Below are positions 1 through 11,122 of a DNA stretch of 64,000 bases, piece after piece. Both the position numbers and the translations under genes were made by a program. This DNA is from Adiantum capillus-veneris (lineage: Eukaryota; Streptophyta; Polypodiopsida; Polypodiales; Pteridaceae), in assembly GCA_014529385.2 (NCBI GenBank), contig CM043964.1:102690087-102754086 (forward strand), read 5' to 3'. The notes beneath the pieces were generated by a model. That model did no database searches. It saw only the letters and a program-made list of their open reading frames with translations, and was not told the DNA's origin. Positions within the stretch are counted from its first letter, which is position 1. Every line of letters starts with the position of its first letter.

Positions 1-1393
1 AGAGAGCAGAATCAAGAGACAGACCAGTTAGCAAGTAGCAAAGTACAGGTGCATGTTGCAGGTCTATATGTGGCCCTAGCCACTTATGTAGGTAGGGAGA
101 CTCTAAAGGAGATTGAAGGGTTTTTGAGTATAAGACAATGTTCAGAGGGTTTGTCCAAGTTGCAAAAGAGAAGAGTGGTGCAGAAGGCCCACAAACTTAC
201 ACTCATAGGTGAAGATATCATGAGTTATGGGCATGACGGAGTGCTAAGAAGGGTGCTGTACAAAGAAGAGATAGGTATGGTGCTCGAGCAATGCCATGAA
301 GAAAGTGGTCATTAGGGCAAAGAACAGGTTCTATTTTGAGTGCTTAGGGAAGGCTTTTGGTGGCCTTCCATAGTGAAGGACGTGCATGACTGGTGCAAGA
401 CATGCCACGATTGTCAGACTATAGGTGAAAGACGACTGGTAGCGGAATCACAAGGTGCTATGATTGCACAAAGTGCTTTTCAGAAATGGGGTATGGATAC
501 CATAGGTTCTCTCCCAAAGTCTACAAGCGGTAAGAAGTACGTGGTGGTAGCTATTGACTACCTTACAAGATGGGTCGAAGCCAAGGCTGTGGAAGTAAAT
601 GCCAATGTGGTGGCTCAATTTGTGTTTGACAACATCTGTTGCCGTTTTGGTGTTCCATGGGTGTTAGTTTCTAATAGGGGTCAGGGGTTTAGAAGCAAGC
701 TCATGAGTGCATTAGTGGAAAAGCTAAAGATTCAACATCTGTTTTCCTCACCCTATCACCCCCAATGCAATGGTCTAGTTGAGAGCGCTAATGGACAAAT
801 CATCAAAATGTTAACAAAGTACGTGTACAAGCAGGAAGCCAAGTGGCAAAAAAATCTAGAGAAGTGTATGTGGCCCATATAGAACGTCCTATAAGGTAGC
901 TACACATTTCACTCCATTCGAGCTAGTCTATGGTAAGGAGGATGTATTGCCGGTGCATGCACAGTTAGGTGCTTTGAAGGATATGTGGCATGCCAATGCC
1001 ACTCAACAAGGAATTCTATAGGATCGAATAGCCAGTTTGGAGGCTTTGCAAATGGATAGAGAGGCAGCAGCAGACTACTGTGTGAAACAGAGAGGGAAGC
1101 GGGTTTCCAAGTTCAATCAGAACCTACCAAACAAGAGGATAGAGGAAGGAGACTTATTCATGAAGTACGAAAGCTACTTGGATTTCACATTTCAGAAGAA
1201 ATTCAAGAAGAAGTGGATGGGTCCGTATAAAGTGCAAAAGACCTTTTCGAATGGGACCTATCAGTTGATACGAGCAAATGGCAAGCGTCTCAAGAATAGG
1301 GTGAACGGTGTGCGGCTCAAGTTGTATTTTGAAAGAGATCTAGTGCCCGAGGTGCATCAGATTGTAGCCAAGGGGGGTGGGCAACCCACCTGA
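1..1393 (+). pseudogene. Gypsy integrase region of pol (3' end of an LTR retrotransposon)
   Basis: This is the C-terminal part of a Ty3/Gypsy polyprotein; its start lies left of the window. In order I see the HHCC zinc-binding module (CHEESGH near 290-312, WCKTCHDC near 391-414), the integrase core (KWGMDTIG with the first Asp; PYHPQCNGLVES with the Glu) and a GPY/F-like C-terminus (KKWMGPYKV, near 1215). The frame is broken by TAG at 313, TGA at 337, a frameshift near 877 and TAG at 1019. The second catalytic Asp is replaced by Asn (codon 673-675, SNRGQGF where SDRG is usual). No chromodomain follows; the frame stops at 1391-1393, close to the polypurine tract and LTR. It cannot be active. 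Its LTR is related to that of the gag-only element at 47789-53914, so this type may be the autonomous partner of that element (inference). Confidence 0.9.
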
Positions 1394-1540
1394 AGCATGC
1401 GGTGTGCGAGAGAAAAAAATAGAGATTTTGTACATAGCTTGTACATAGGGCTATGGCTTTGCGAATGCTTTCAATTCTCAATTTGGTGCGCCAGTTTTAA
1501 AGTTCTGTACATATGCTTTTGGTCAAACATAAATGTTCGA

Positions 1541-1556
1541 CGAGGGGGATGGGCAA
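1541..1556 (+). other. Polypurine tract before the 3' LTR
   Basis: CGAGGGGGATGGGCAA lies immediately upstream of the TGATGG that starts the LTR. The nested relative has the matching tract AAGGGGGTGGGCAA at 51912-51925. This is the expected site for plus-strand priming. Confidence 0.7.
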
Positions 1557-4520
1557 TGATGGTGCGGCCAAAGTTGGTCCGAGCTAGAAAGGGGTCTATG
1601 ACAAGCAAAGGCAGCAGAGGCAGGTGCAGTGCAGAAGGCTAGGACAGGTACCAAGGTCCTTGGCAGCCAAAGGGTAGCAGGAATGTATGTCTAAAGTGGG
1701 TTTTTAGGCCAAGAGAGCTAAAGGACATGTCTAGTTGGGATAGTAGATGAAGGTGCCCAAAGTGCCAAGTCATTGCTCATGAATGTAGTGTTCAATGTGC
1801 TCTAAAAGACGGAACAAACGGATCATCAAACGGAGCCCCGATGTGCAAGATACTGAAGTTTAAAGCTAGAAGGTTTAGCAGATCCCCGACGGGCAGGCCC
1901 AGCTGGGGACATGTGGCCTAGGTAGATGTTAGCAGATACATGTGTAGAGCTCAAACTATGGAGCATGCCTGTCTTATCGGATTGCGAATCGAAGCTCGAG
2001 ATAGCAAGTTATGATCAGTTGTTGAAGACTTTTCGAGGAACCGGGTCTATGCCCACTTGCATGCATCGGAGGATGCGCCATCTGGCATCTTTTTGGCCTT
2101 GTCAAGATTCTCAAGATGATAGTATGCCTCATGTGGAGCTAGGAGGAATTAATAAAATCCAAATCGGAGCTCGGAGTGGGAAGTTATTGCAAGTCAAAGT
2201 CGGCAGTTGGCAATGAGAGCAGGGTGCCAGATGAATTTTTTGAGATTTGGTCGCCTCGAATCACGGGCCCGGCAAAGTTGAACTTCGGCGAGCAAGGGGG
2301 GTCTTAAAGTCAAGAGCCATGTCTGCTAGCTGGAACTTACGGCTCGGGTATTAGGCCTTGGAGCAGCAAGTTATACTTGTCTGAAAGTGGCAAAAAAAGG
2401 AAATTTTTTGAGGCTTGCAGTGGAGATTCAGAGGGGAGTCAAAGGGTGAGGTACCCACAGGTGGCCACATGGAGTCCGCATATCCCACATGCGCTGGAGG
2501 AAGCATGGTGCCCGGAGTATATGAGCTAGGCCATTTGGACCTTTGGAATTGTGAGTTGGAAAGTGGGGAGCTTAGAGCCCCGTGGGCTACGGCATGTGCA
2601 GTGGCGGCGCTTCCAGCGTTGTGCGCGAGTGAAGGGGGTGGAACCGCTGGCGGTTTTGTAGAGCAGAGGCGACACCAATGGCACCCGCGCTTGTAAAGGG
2701 GTGTTGTTGAAAGTTAGTGTAGTCAACTGATGATGTGGCAGCATCCGACAGGGCCGGTTCACGCACCCACTTTTTTGAGGAGGGAGAGCCCCCCATTAGC
2801 GATGTTAGTAATGCAAAGGGGGGTGTCCCGCGCAGCCGAGGCATGGTGGGATGCAGTCCCGTGAGAGAAAGAGGGAGAGAGAATCCGAGGACCGCCATGT
2901 GTACAAGGCCATTCCAAATCCGGCCAAACAAGGGCAAGCAAAGGCAAGAGGGAAAGCCTAAGGGGGCCCAGCAAAGTTGAATTTCGGTAAGTAAGGGGGG
3001 TCTTAAAGTCAAGAGCCATGTCTGGCTGGAACTTATGGCTAGGGTATTAGGCCTTGGAGCAGCAAGTTATACTTGTCTGAAAGTGGCAAAAAAAGGAAAT
3101 TTTTTGAGGCTTGCAGTGGGGATTCAAAGGGGAGTGAAAGGGTGAGGGACCCACAAGCTGCCACGTTGACTTCACATATCCCACATGCGCTAGAGGAAGC
3201 ATGGTGCGCGGAGTATATGAGCTAGGCCATTCGGCCCTTTGGAATTGTGAGTTGGAAAGTGGGGAGCTTAGAGCCTCGTGGGCTATGGCGTGTGCAGTGG
3301 CGGCGCTTCCAGCACTGTGCTCGAGTGAAGGGGACAAAACCGCTAGAGATTTTGTAGAGCAGAGGCGGCGCCAGTGGTACGCGCGCCCGTAAAGGAGTGT
3401 TGTCGATAGTTAGTGCAGTCAACTGATGACATGGCAGCGTCCGGCAGGGCCGGTTCACGCACCCACTTTTTTGAGGAGGGAAAGACCCCCATTAGCGATG
3501 TCTCTAATGCAAAGGGGAGTGTCCCGCGAGCGAGAGGCAGCCGAGGCATGGTGGGTGGCAGTCCCGCGAGAGGAAGAGGGAGATAGAATCCGAGGATTGC
3601 CATGTGTACAAGGCCATTGCAAGGCCGGCCAAACAAGGGCAAGCAAAGGCAAGAGGGCAAGCCTAAGGGGGTGCTAGGTGAAAAATTAAGCAAGGCTTTC
3701 CAAGGCCGAGTATGGCAGGACCAAAAGGGAGAGCTACAAAGAGAGAGATAAGGCAGATCAAAGAGACAGTGCAAGCTAAGCTCCCTAAAGGGGTAAAAAA
3801 TGAAGAAAAAAATAAAAAATAAAAAAATGCCTTGGGGCAATAGCGACATCGCTAATGCCCCCCCCAAAGTGCAAAGAAAGAGAAAGAGGGCAGATGAAAG
3901 CAAAGCGGCTACCTCCTCCCAAAGATGCCAAATGTGAATGCCAGATGGACCAGTTGAAGTGTAGTTTCCAAAGTTGAAGGCCCCCCTCGATAAAAGTCAA
4001 ATTTGTTTGAATTTAGGGGCTTTTTTGTGTGCGGTTTGAAGCTTGCAAAGTGGAGTTCTCTGAGAAACCTATCCCTTTGTACTTTTTCCTTGAAAATGTC
4101 CATGATGATGGTAGTGCAAGCCTTGTTACATGCCTTCTAAAGTGCAATCAAGTCACTGTTGCCCCGTCTTGTTGTTGTTTTCCCTTCCCCCATTCTCTTT
4201 CTCCTGCTTTCATGTTTTCCCTTGGTGCCAGTAGTCTGGATATGTGCGCCCCCTCGGACCGTCGGTGTTTTGTGTGAGAGAGTGAGATTGAGTGGCTTTG
4301 TGTGTGTGTGTAAGTGTCGAGACCAATTGTGGTAGTAGGTGTGCTTTGTGTGGTGGATTTGTGGAATATGTGAGCAGTGCAAATTGAGCAGACGGTGGTT
4401 TGCTAGTGTAAAGTGTGTTTTGAAGGTGTTTTTTGAGAGGATAGGGGTGCTATGGATACCCTGAGCTATAGAGAGGCCTTTGTTGTTGTACCGGGTATGT
4501 TCCCCCATTCCCCCTCTCCA
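1557..4520 (+). mobile_element. 3' LTR of the truncated Gypsy element
   Basis: It begins TGATGGTGCGG and ends CCCCTCTCCA, matching the start and end of the LTRs at 47789-49827 and 51926-53914. It is longer than those because of an internal ~700 bp tandem duplication. The open frames inside it are not conserved and I regard them as noncoding. The downstream sequence starts ACATG, a possible target duplication whose left copy would lie outside the window. Confidence 0.8.
2269..3673 (+). repeat. ~700 bp tandem duplication inside the LTR
   Basis: Unit 1 starts at about 2269 (CCCGGCAAAGTTGAACTTCGG without its last base) and unit 2 at about 2967 (CCCAGCAAAGTTGAATTTCG). Both run through the same landmarks: GGTCTTAAAGTCAAGAGCC, the CATGGTG...GTATATGAGCTAGGCC block and AAGGCAAGAGGG. 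They differ by scattered substitutions and small indels. The nested relative does not have this duplication. Confidence 0.8.
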
Positions 4521-5093
4521 ACATGCTTGGCTTCAGGATCTTTGTCCTTTCACTTATGTAAAGCTCTTTGGCAGTTGCAAGGTGACTTGTGTCTTTTAAG
4601 TTCCATCATTTGAGCTTGTTTGAGAAAGTTCTTAGTGTGTTTCATTGCCAAATTTGTGTCCATTGTAAGAGGGTATTGTGGTGAGAGGGCTCCCACACCC
4701 TAAGATTGTGTCTGTGTATGTTGGAAATGTTTAGAATTCATTACGCATTGGGTTAGTTTTTGTACAAGCTCTATGGTAGCGTTGTAAGTTACAAAAACGA
4801 GGTATTATGCAAGTTCTATTTCTCTCTCTCTTCCCTTACTCTAGCTTTCTTTTGCTCCATTTGGTGTGTGTCTTCTGTGAGATTGTTTATGTGTGTTTTG
4901 TTGCACCTCTTGGTTGTGACAAGATATCTTTTGCGTCCTAGTTTGTATTCCATAACTAGGCGGTTCCCCTTCACTTGTTTGGTTGTGAGTTTGTTGTTGT
5001 TGTTTCTTGCTTGTGGTTGCCCCAGCCCCAATTGAGCAGCACGGGAGCCTTGAGGGCTGTTTAGAGGTCGTCTCTCTTGTTGCCCATCCCGGA
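4521..5093 (+). mobile_element. Fragment of a diverged LTR, related to the 5979-13702 element
   Basis: It shares, on the + strand, the terminal part of the minus-strand LTRs at 5979-8570 and 11123-13702: CATGCTTGG, TTGTAAGAGGGT, GAGAGGGCTCCC, CAAGATATC, and CCCCAGCCCCAATTGAGCAG followed by CACGGGAGCC. It is clearly diverged. It begins exactly where the Gypsy LTR ends, so the Gypsy element appears to have inserted into it. Confidence 0.65.
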
Positions 5094-5978
5094 TGCTTTC
5101 AACTATAGTAGCAATTTTAAAATATACCTCAAATTTAAAGGCATTATATTTTTTAATTAGCACAATGTTTAATGGAAGAGATATTCATAAAGAAGTAGCT
5201 CTTCCATATCAACATTGCTAAACCATGCTTTTGAAATTGTCATTGTATATACACAAACACAACAATATAGCTATGTGTTGAGCCTATGCCTATGTGTTAA
5301 GGCTAAGTTTATGATATTTGGCTCTAGTCACTAATAAGTACCTTCATGTGAGTGGAAAGTGAGGCTCAAGATTGTATTCTATCTCCAACGGAGTGTCCTA
5401 AGTAGGGCCAAACTTTAAGGAATGAACATAAGTTTGAGCCTCCCATCCATGTGACATTGTCTTATTTCTATATGGAAGGAAACAGGACTTGGATTTGCAA
5501 TGTGCATTTGGAAATAAGTATGAGATTCATACTTATTTCATGAGAGGCACATGAGGCATCCTAAGAAGCACCTCCAACAAGTGAGGAAAAAACTTAAATT
5601 TGAGACTCACATGTAGGTGTTAGTGACTCATTTTCAAAGGGCACTAATATAAACTAGTATATGTGCCTTGAACTAAGTTTGAGCTGCATGCCTTCTTGCT
5701 ATCAGGTGAGGCATGTGAGACACTTAGGATCAATCTCATCTTAGTATCCTACATAGAAACAACAAGTTGATCTTTAACTACATTTGAGCCCCATATTCCA
5801 TGTACTAGTGCCTTGAACTAAGTTTGAGCATGTCCACTTGCTAGTTTAAGTGAGGCATGTGAAAATCAAAGTTAACTTCACTCCTCTTCTTAATATCCCA
5901 CACAACAAAAAAGGTGAGTCTCAAATTTACTTTTGAGCCTTTTATTCATGGGATAGTGCCTCATTTTGATATGGCATT
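5094..5978. other. AT-rich noncoding stretch with degenerate repeats
   Basis: No coding frame of interest. A loose repeat recurs several times: phrases such as CTAAGTTTGAG, GTGAGGCATGTGA, TAGTGCCTTGAACTAAG and GAGCC...CATG at roughly 5300, 5430, 5600, 5680, 5720, 5820 and 5930. The units are too diverged to set a period by eye. Confidence 0.4.
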
Positions 5979-8570
5979 TAGGCGGTCCGGGGCGGGCAAC
6001 ACGAAGAGCGGCCTCTAAACACCCTTCGAGGCTCCCGTGCTGCTCAATTGGGGCTGGGGCAAGCACAATCAAAGACAACAACAACCCACAGCCAGAAACC
6101 AAACAAGAAAAGGGGCACCACCTAATTGTAGATGCGAACTAGGACGCACGTGATATCTCCTTGTACTCAAACGCACAAAGAGAGGGGAATGCAAGATAGC
6201 CACACACACCAAACACAAACATTCACCACGCCAGAGAGAGGTAAACCGCACAAATAAACTTGAGCAACTCGGTCTTAGCCTTAAAGACTAGATGCACACA
6301 AAGCTTGATGAGAAATAGAGAGACAACACAAAACTTGACCTTGTTTCCAATACAAAAATTGTCTTAGGGTCACGGGAGCCCTCTCACCGAGCACCCTCTT
6401 ACAATTGACCTTTTAGGCAAACAATTCAACAAGTCCTCAAACCACCAAGCATGAAATGGCACAACAAACTTCAAGGACAATATACCTTCAACCACCTGAT
6501 GAGCCAACTTATCAAGTCAATTTGGAGAGAAGAGTCGTAGTTGCAACATACAATTGCACCCAAAACTATAAATCTTATTTATGCACAAGAGTAGGCTACA
6601 AGTGTGGTGAAGAGTATGGCATACACTCCACTCCTCTAGATGGCAAGCTTCTCCATGCACCTATGTGTAATGATGGAATAGAGCACTCATGATGCACACA
6701 CTCTACACAACTAGGCTTGAAGAGTGGTGTGTTATGTGTTGAGAATGGTGTGGTGTAGTGTGATCATGTGATAATTTACAAGGGAGAGAAGGGCTCTATT
6801 TATAGGTTTTAGAAGCCCCGATTTGGATTAGGCCTAATCAAGTTTATTTGAAAGAATAAAAGATTATGCATATATATATATTTTTTAATGAGGGTGGGTC
6901 TCTCTTGTCCTTTGAGTCACATGGATGTGGGCTCAAGGGAAGAGAATTATTGAGGATGAAAGGAGAGAGGGATTGAGTGAATAATTTGGGAGGGCCTACT
7001 CTAGTAGAGGGTGCATTTTACAATAAGGTTAGTGGTTAGTAGTTAGTAATTATCACAAAAAAAATATTTACAAAATCATTCACCAAATGGTGAGATATAT
7101 GATGAGAAAAGTTAGAGAAGGGGTGAGCTTGTAAAGAGAGGTTGAAGCTTTGGAGAAGTTGACATTCACCTCTTTACAGCACCGGCGGTAGAAGAAGCGG
7201 TCAGCATGGCGAAGTAGCACGTGTCTATGAAGCTATGTTATCTTCAAACCTTGGAAAATTCATGATAAAAGCCTTCATTTGCAGAGGTTATCCTTGGATT
7301 TTTGCTGATTTTTTGAAGTTCTTTACAAAGCTGAAGAGAGTATGGTAATATGGACATATATGTAGAGAGAAAGGGGCACACATAGGGTGTGGAAATGGAG
7401 GATGAAGGCTATGGAGGTGTGAGAGATGTGGCAATGGTGAAGAGGGTGAATTAGGACATGGGAGTTGCAGGTTTGGGAGTGGGAAGGAGAGGGAGGAGTG
7501 TGTGTGAAAGAGGAAAATGATAAAGTGGAAGAGGGAGTGTGGCTGCATAGCATGGGCAAACTGGGGTCCACCAATAAAATCATAGCTCACAGCTCGTAGC
7601 TCAAAAAAATATGAAAAAATTTGACGTGAAAGTTCAGCTCACGAGCTACAACTTTTGTTTGTATCACCTTTTCAAATTCAGGGAGCATGTGATCTTTAAA
7701 AATTCAGCAAAACCGACTGTGTTTTCCACTGTACAAAGTCCTTGTGAGGTCTTTCTTTGGATGATTCTTTTGAATACCTCCAAGAGTGAGCTCCCCATGG
7801 TGCATGCATGCATTCCACATACCCTTGAACTTATTTGGTAGGTCTATAATTGAAGATATTGTTGAGATCATGTTATAAATTAATAGTACAACTAAGAAAA
7901 TCAAATATTGAGGCGTTTAAAAAATATGTACATCTCAAATATAAATAATATAGGTGGAAAAAATATAAAGGAGTCAAAATAAATCTTTCTCATTATAAGT
8001 CTACCATAAAAAGATGAATTTTTTTGGTGGTCTAATTTATGAGAGTAATAAAGAATAGATGTAAGAAGGAAAAAATCACAATAGTGACAAAATATACACA
8101 TAAATAGAACTAGTTTTTTTGGATTTTTATTGGGATGGAGTTACACCAAAAATAAGAGAAGCTTGCATGAAATTATTTTTATATGGAATAAAGAGTATGC
8201 AAAATGGTAAGAAAAAATATGGTAATGGTGAGTCAATGTACATAGCATAAATAACACACCATAGGTAGAAATATTTAAATAAATATCAAAATAATTATGA
8301 AAAATCCTTTTATTTAGGCCCTATATACAATGAAATATTTACACACAAATGGGCCATAATATATTTTATTTTTTTGATTTTATTTAGTTTTTTGGCTCAA
8401 CTATGTCAGTGACTAGCTAGCTGAGGGTTTGAAGAAAATATGGAGAAAGTTCCCTAACTCACACACGCCTATGTACAGTGAAATGGTAGGGATAACCAAA
8501 ATGTTTGAGTGATTTGATAGGGTGAGGTAGCTTACTATGGCAATTATTGAAAGCCGAAAAACGGCTATCA
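5979..8570 (-). repeat. 3' LTR of the gag-only element
   Basis: Same sequence as 11123-13702 with few differences. The visible ones include a 16-base segment near 6100 absent from the other copy. It contains a G+A-rich block near 7350-7530 that gives spurious Ser/His-rich frames on the minus strand. Confidence 0.9.
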
Positions 8571-8587
8571 TTAGCCCCCCCCTTAGA
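8571..8587 (-). other. Polypurine tract of the gag-only element
   Basis: On the minus strand it reads TCTAAGGGGGGGGCTAA and sits directly against the LTR start TGATAGCC. This fixes the 3' LTR boundary and the element's orientation. Confidence 0.75.
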
Positions 8588-8617
8588 TAATGGTACATTC
8601 ATGTACCATTTATCCGA

Positions 8618-9724
8618 TCATACAACCTGTAGATTGTGTAATGTCTGTCTTAGTCTGCTCTCATCTTTGAAGAACCTTTGTTGTATGATTAAAAAACCTT
8701 GTGTGATATGAAAGGTTCTCAGAGCCAATAGCAGGATGTAATGAAGTGATGGAGTAAACCTCCTCCATTGAGAAAGTTTCCATAAGCACCCCCCAGGATC
8801 AAAGATCTTGAAATATCTTTCCCAAAGAGAGATGTTTGGTATGGAAATACTTACTGATTTCGGTTGAATAAACTTGTAGATTTTATTGTTGTCCATCATT
8901 GTATCTATCACTATGAATGTGATATAAAAGATTGGTTGCTCTTCCTCCTGTGTAAAGTTGATGTATCTGCTACTACGATCTTCAAGAGCTTGTATGAGCA
9001 AATTCCTGAACTGTAGCTCATAAATTTCATTCAACCTGGGTAGGCTCATCAAGTCAAAATTTCTATGATCTTCATGATTTAGGAAAGCTTGATCCATGCT
9101 TCCAACTGCTATTGGAAGATATTGCAAATGGTTTACCACATAAGTAGATAATAGACGAAGGTTTCTATTTCTTCCAACACATTGGAAGAGAATAGATTTT
9201 GGTACTGATTGATGAAATAACCACATGTAGCAATCAACAAGTTTTTCATCTATGATGAAGAACAGAAGCATCACAATGTGTGACCTCCATACACCAAAGA
9301 ACCAAATGTAAAAGGTTTGGAAACATCTGTTCATCACCAAGTATTCATGTCCTCCTCCACTTAAGAAGGTATGGTGACCCCGATGAAAGGTATATGTGAA
9401 GAGAGGAGAAGTTGAATTTGAAGAGGTGAAACCCAATGTGAAGATGATTGGGGCTTCAAAAGTTTGGATTTTCTTGCTAAGAGATTGTCCCATGAATGAA
9501 GAGCCACCCACTAAAACACCATTGAAGAGAATGATACCATTCTGATAGTTTCCTTTTATGATTTTATTTTTTACTACTCTGCCATGTTCTTCATCCCCTT
9601 CTAAGCCCCCCCTTTGGCAAGGTTGTAACTCCTCACATTGTACCACCTCAAAGGTTGATGGATTACTGTTTGATTTTGTGAAAACTTTGGCTTCTTGCAT
9701 GATAGGTTCCTCTATGCTTAACAT
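8618..9724 (-). CDS. Unrecognised ORF2 of the gag-only element (368 aa, intact)
   Basis: An uninterrupted 368-codon frame occupies the place of pol. I recognise no protease, RT, RNase H or integrase motif in it. The N-terminal ~40 residues (EEPIMQEAKVF onward) look like a continuation of a gag tail. The middle contains an aromatic, hydrophobic run (CFQTFYIWFFGVW, then IVMLLFFII) that could form one or two membrane segments; the rest is mixed and mildly basic. It is in the same frame as gag, separated only by the gag TAA stop and seven codons (KHWYDPY), so it could be a gag extension reached by readthrough, or a single ancestral gag-ORF2 frame with one stop mutation. Function unknown. Confidence 0.6.
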   Translation of the reverse strand: MLSIEEPIMQEAKVFTKSNSNPSTFEVVQCEELQPCQRGGLEGDEEHGRVVKNKIIKGNYQNGIILFNGVLVGGSSFMGQSLSKKIQTFEAPIIFTLGFTSSNSTSPLFTYTFHRGHHTFLSGGGHEYLVMNRCFQTFYIWFFGVWRSHIVMLLFFIIDEKLVDCYMWLFHQSVPKSILFQCVGRNRNLRLLSTYVVNHLQYLPIAVGSMDQAFLNHEDHRNFDLMSLPRLNEIYELQFRNLLIQALEDRSSRYINFTQEEEQPIFYITFIVIDTMMDNNKIYKFIQPKSVSISIPNISLWERYFKIFDPGGCLWKLSQWRRFTPSLHYILLLALRTFHITQGFLIIQQRFFKDESRLRQTLHNLQVV

Positions 9725-9745
9725 ATATGGGTCATACCAATGCTT

Positions 9746-10810
9746 TTAAACATCCTCAAACACTTTTTGAAGATTATCCTCACATGGATTCAACTCACAC
9801 TCCTTTACTTTGTTTTGGAGTTGGCATTCCATGTACACAATCATCTCTTTATGATCAATGTGGTCTATGATCTCCCCACCTATGATCTCATCTTCTTCTT
9901 CACTCTCTTCTTTTAGACAAGATACACTCTCAGAACATTCCATAAGATCAAGGTTACCTTCAAGGTCTTCATTGTCCATAGAGTCATGTTGCACAAAAGC
10001 TTCGTCTGCTCGGACTAGAAATTGATCCTCTGCCAAAAGGTTTGATGTATCCATTATTGAATCATCAATGCCATTTGAGATACCTTGTGTCGATTTTTGC
10101 ATGCTTGTGATAAAGGTAGAAGAAAGAGATTCCACATTTGAGTCTTGGCCACACACTTTAGCACTTGAATAATCAGTTGGCATGTAAGTAACTTCTTCAA
10201 CATTTGTCGGAGTAGAAGGAGACAAGTATGGCAAAGGAGATGACTCCTTGAGAGAAACACTTTCATGATGGTTGGTTCTTCCAGCATGATGGAAACCATT
10301 TTTGATGTAGAAGGACTTGTGAAACTTCCTTCGGGCAATAGTGATCGCTTCTTCAAAGGTAGAGGGTCCACTACAAGTAACCTTAGTCTTTAGGAAAGGA
10401 GACAAACCCGAAATAAATTGCTCCATTTTTACATAATCTGGAAATGTAGAACTAAATCCACATCTTCCCCATTGACGAGAAAAAATATCCTCATAAGCAT
10501 AGTAGTCTTCACCATGTTGTTGAAGTCTCCCTAATGAAGCCCATGCTGTCTCTGTTGTTGGAAATTTAGAGAATCTGATCTTCAAAGCTTTGGAAATTTG
10601 GGTATATCCATCTTCAATCTGAGAAGACATACTCCAAAACCATTGCTCAGCGTTGCCTCTAAGGTATAGCAATAGAAAATCCCCTTTTTCAATGTCATCC
10701 CTTTTACCAAGGATACGACAAACAATTCTAAAATCAGCAAGAAAATCATCAACATCTTCTTCTAGATTTTCGAAGAAGATTGGGTTATCATCAAAGGTAT
10801 AGCGTGTCAT
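9746..10810 (-). CDS. Gag protein of the gag-only LTR element (354 aa)
   Basis: Intact frame beginning MTRYTFDDNPIFF. It has the retrotransposon gag fold signature: a short N-terminal capsid-like helix (DDFLADFRIVCRILG), then RGNAEQWFWSM (the usual L..A..W pattern), and a helical segment with LGRLQQ and FISGLSPFLKTKV. Gag would assemble the virus-like particle that packages element RNA. The C-terminal half is acidic and Ser-rich (LKEESEEEDE) and lacks a CCHC zinc knuckle. The start Met is about 310 bases from the primer-binding site, a normal leader length. It ends at 9746, followed in frame by ORF2. Confidence 0.82.
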   Translation of the reverse strand: MTRYTFDDNPIFFENLEEDVDDFLADFRIVCRILGKRDDIEKGDFLLLYLRGNAEQWFWSMSSQIEDGYTQISKALKIRFSKFPTTETAWASLGRLQQHGEDYYAYEDIFSRQWGRCGFSSTFPDYVKMEQFISGLSPFLKTKVTCSGPSTFEEAITIARRKFHKSFYIKNGFHHAGRTNHHESVSLKESSPLPYLSPSTPTNVEEVTYMPTDYSSAKVCGQDSNVESLSSTFITSMQKSTQGISNGIDDSIMDTSNLLAEDQFLVRADEAFVQHDSMDNEDLEGNLDLMECSESVSCLKEESEEEDEIIGGEIIDHIDHKEMIVYMECQLQNKVKECELNPCEDNLQKVFEDV

Positions 10811-11096
10811 AGTTTCTCAATGCTAGAACCACACAAAGATTAGTTCCAAACAATCATTTTCTCTCATGACATCAACTAACTACACAAAGTTTTGAAAGGT
10901 CTTTTAGCATGAATTCTAGATTCTTATGTGAAAATATTTTTTCCTTTCTTATGTTATGCTAATCAAAACCATATTCTAGATCAATTTTTGTTGCCTTGAA
11001 ATTAAACTTGGTCATACAAGTTTTCATAATTCATATAATCTACTTGATTATGCTGAAATTCAAGCATTCATGCAATACAACAACAATAAGCACAAA

Positions 11097-11122
11097 GTCA
11101 TTCCTCTGTGGGGGCACCAATT
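11097..11122 (-). other. Primer-binding site of the gag-only element
   Basis: On the minus strand, immediately after the 5' LTR ending in CTCA, the sequence is AATTGGTGCCCCCACAGAGG. TGG at the start pairs with a tRNA CCA end. I cannot assign the tRNA. The nested element at 47789 uses a similar TGGTGCCCCGACGG. Confidence 0.6.

Noticed and set aside
2415-3903. Several overlapping frames on both strands inside the 1557-4520 LTR
   Set aside because: They lie in LTR sequence, overlap on both strands and are not kept in the related LTR pair. Same for frames at 47710-49297 and 51817-53215.
6456-6692. 78-100 aa + strand frames at 6456 and 11589
   Set aside because: They are the same sequence in the two LTRs of the minus-strand element, on the antisense side, with no recognisable domain. 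Frames at 7288-8101 and 12455-13233 are rejected for the same reason.
9558-9749. + strand frame opposite ORF2
   Set aside because: Shadow of the intact minus-strand ORF.
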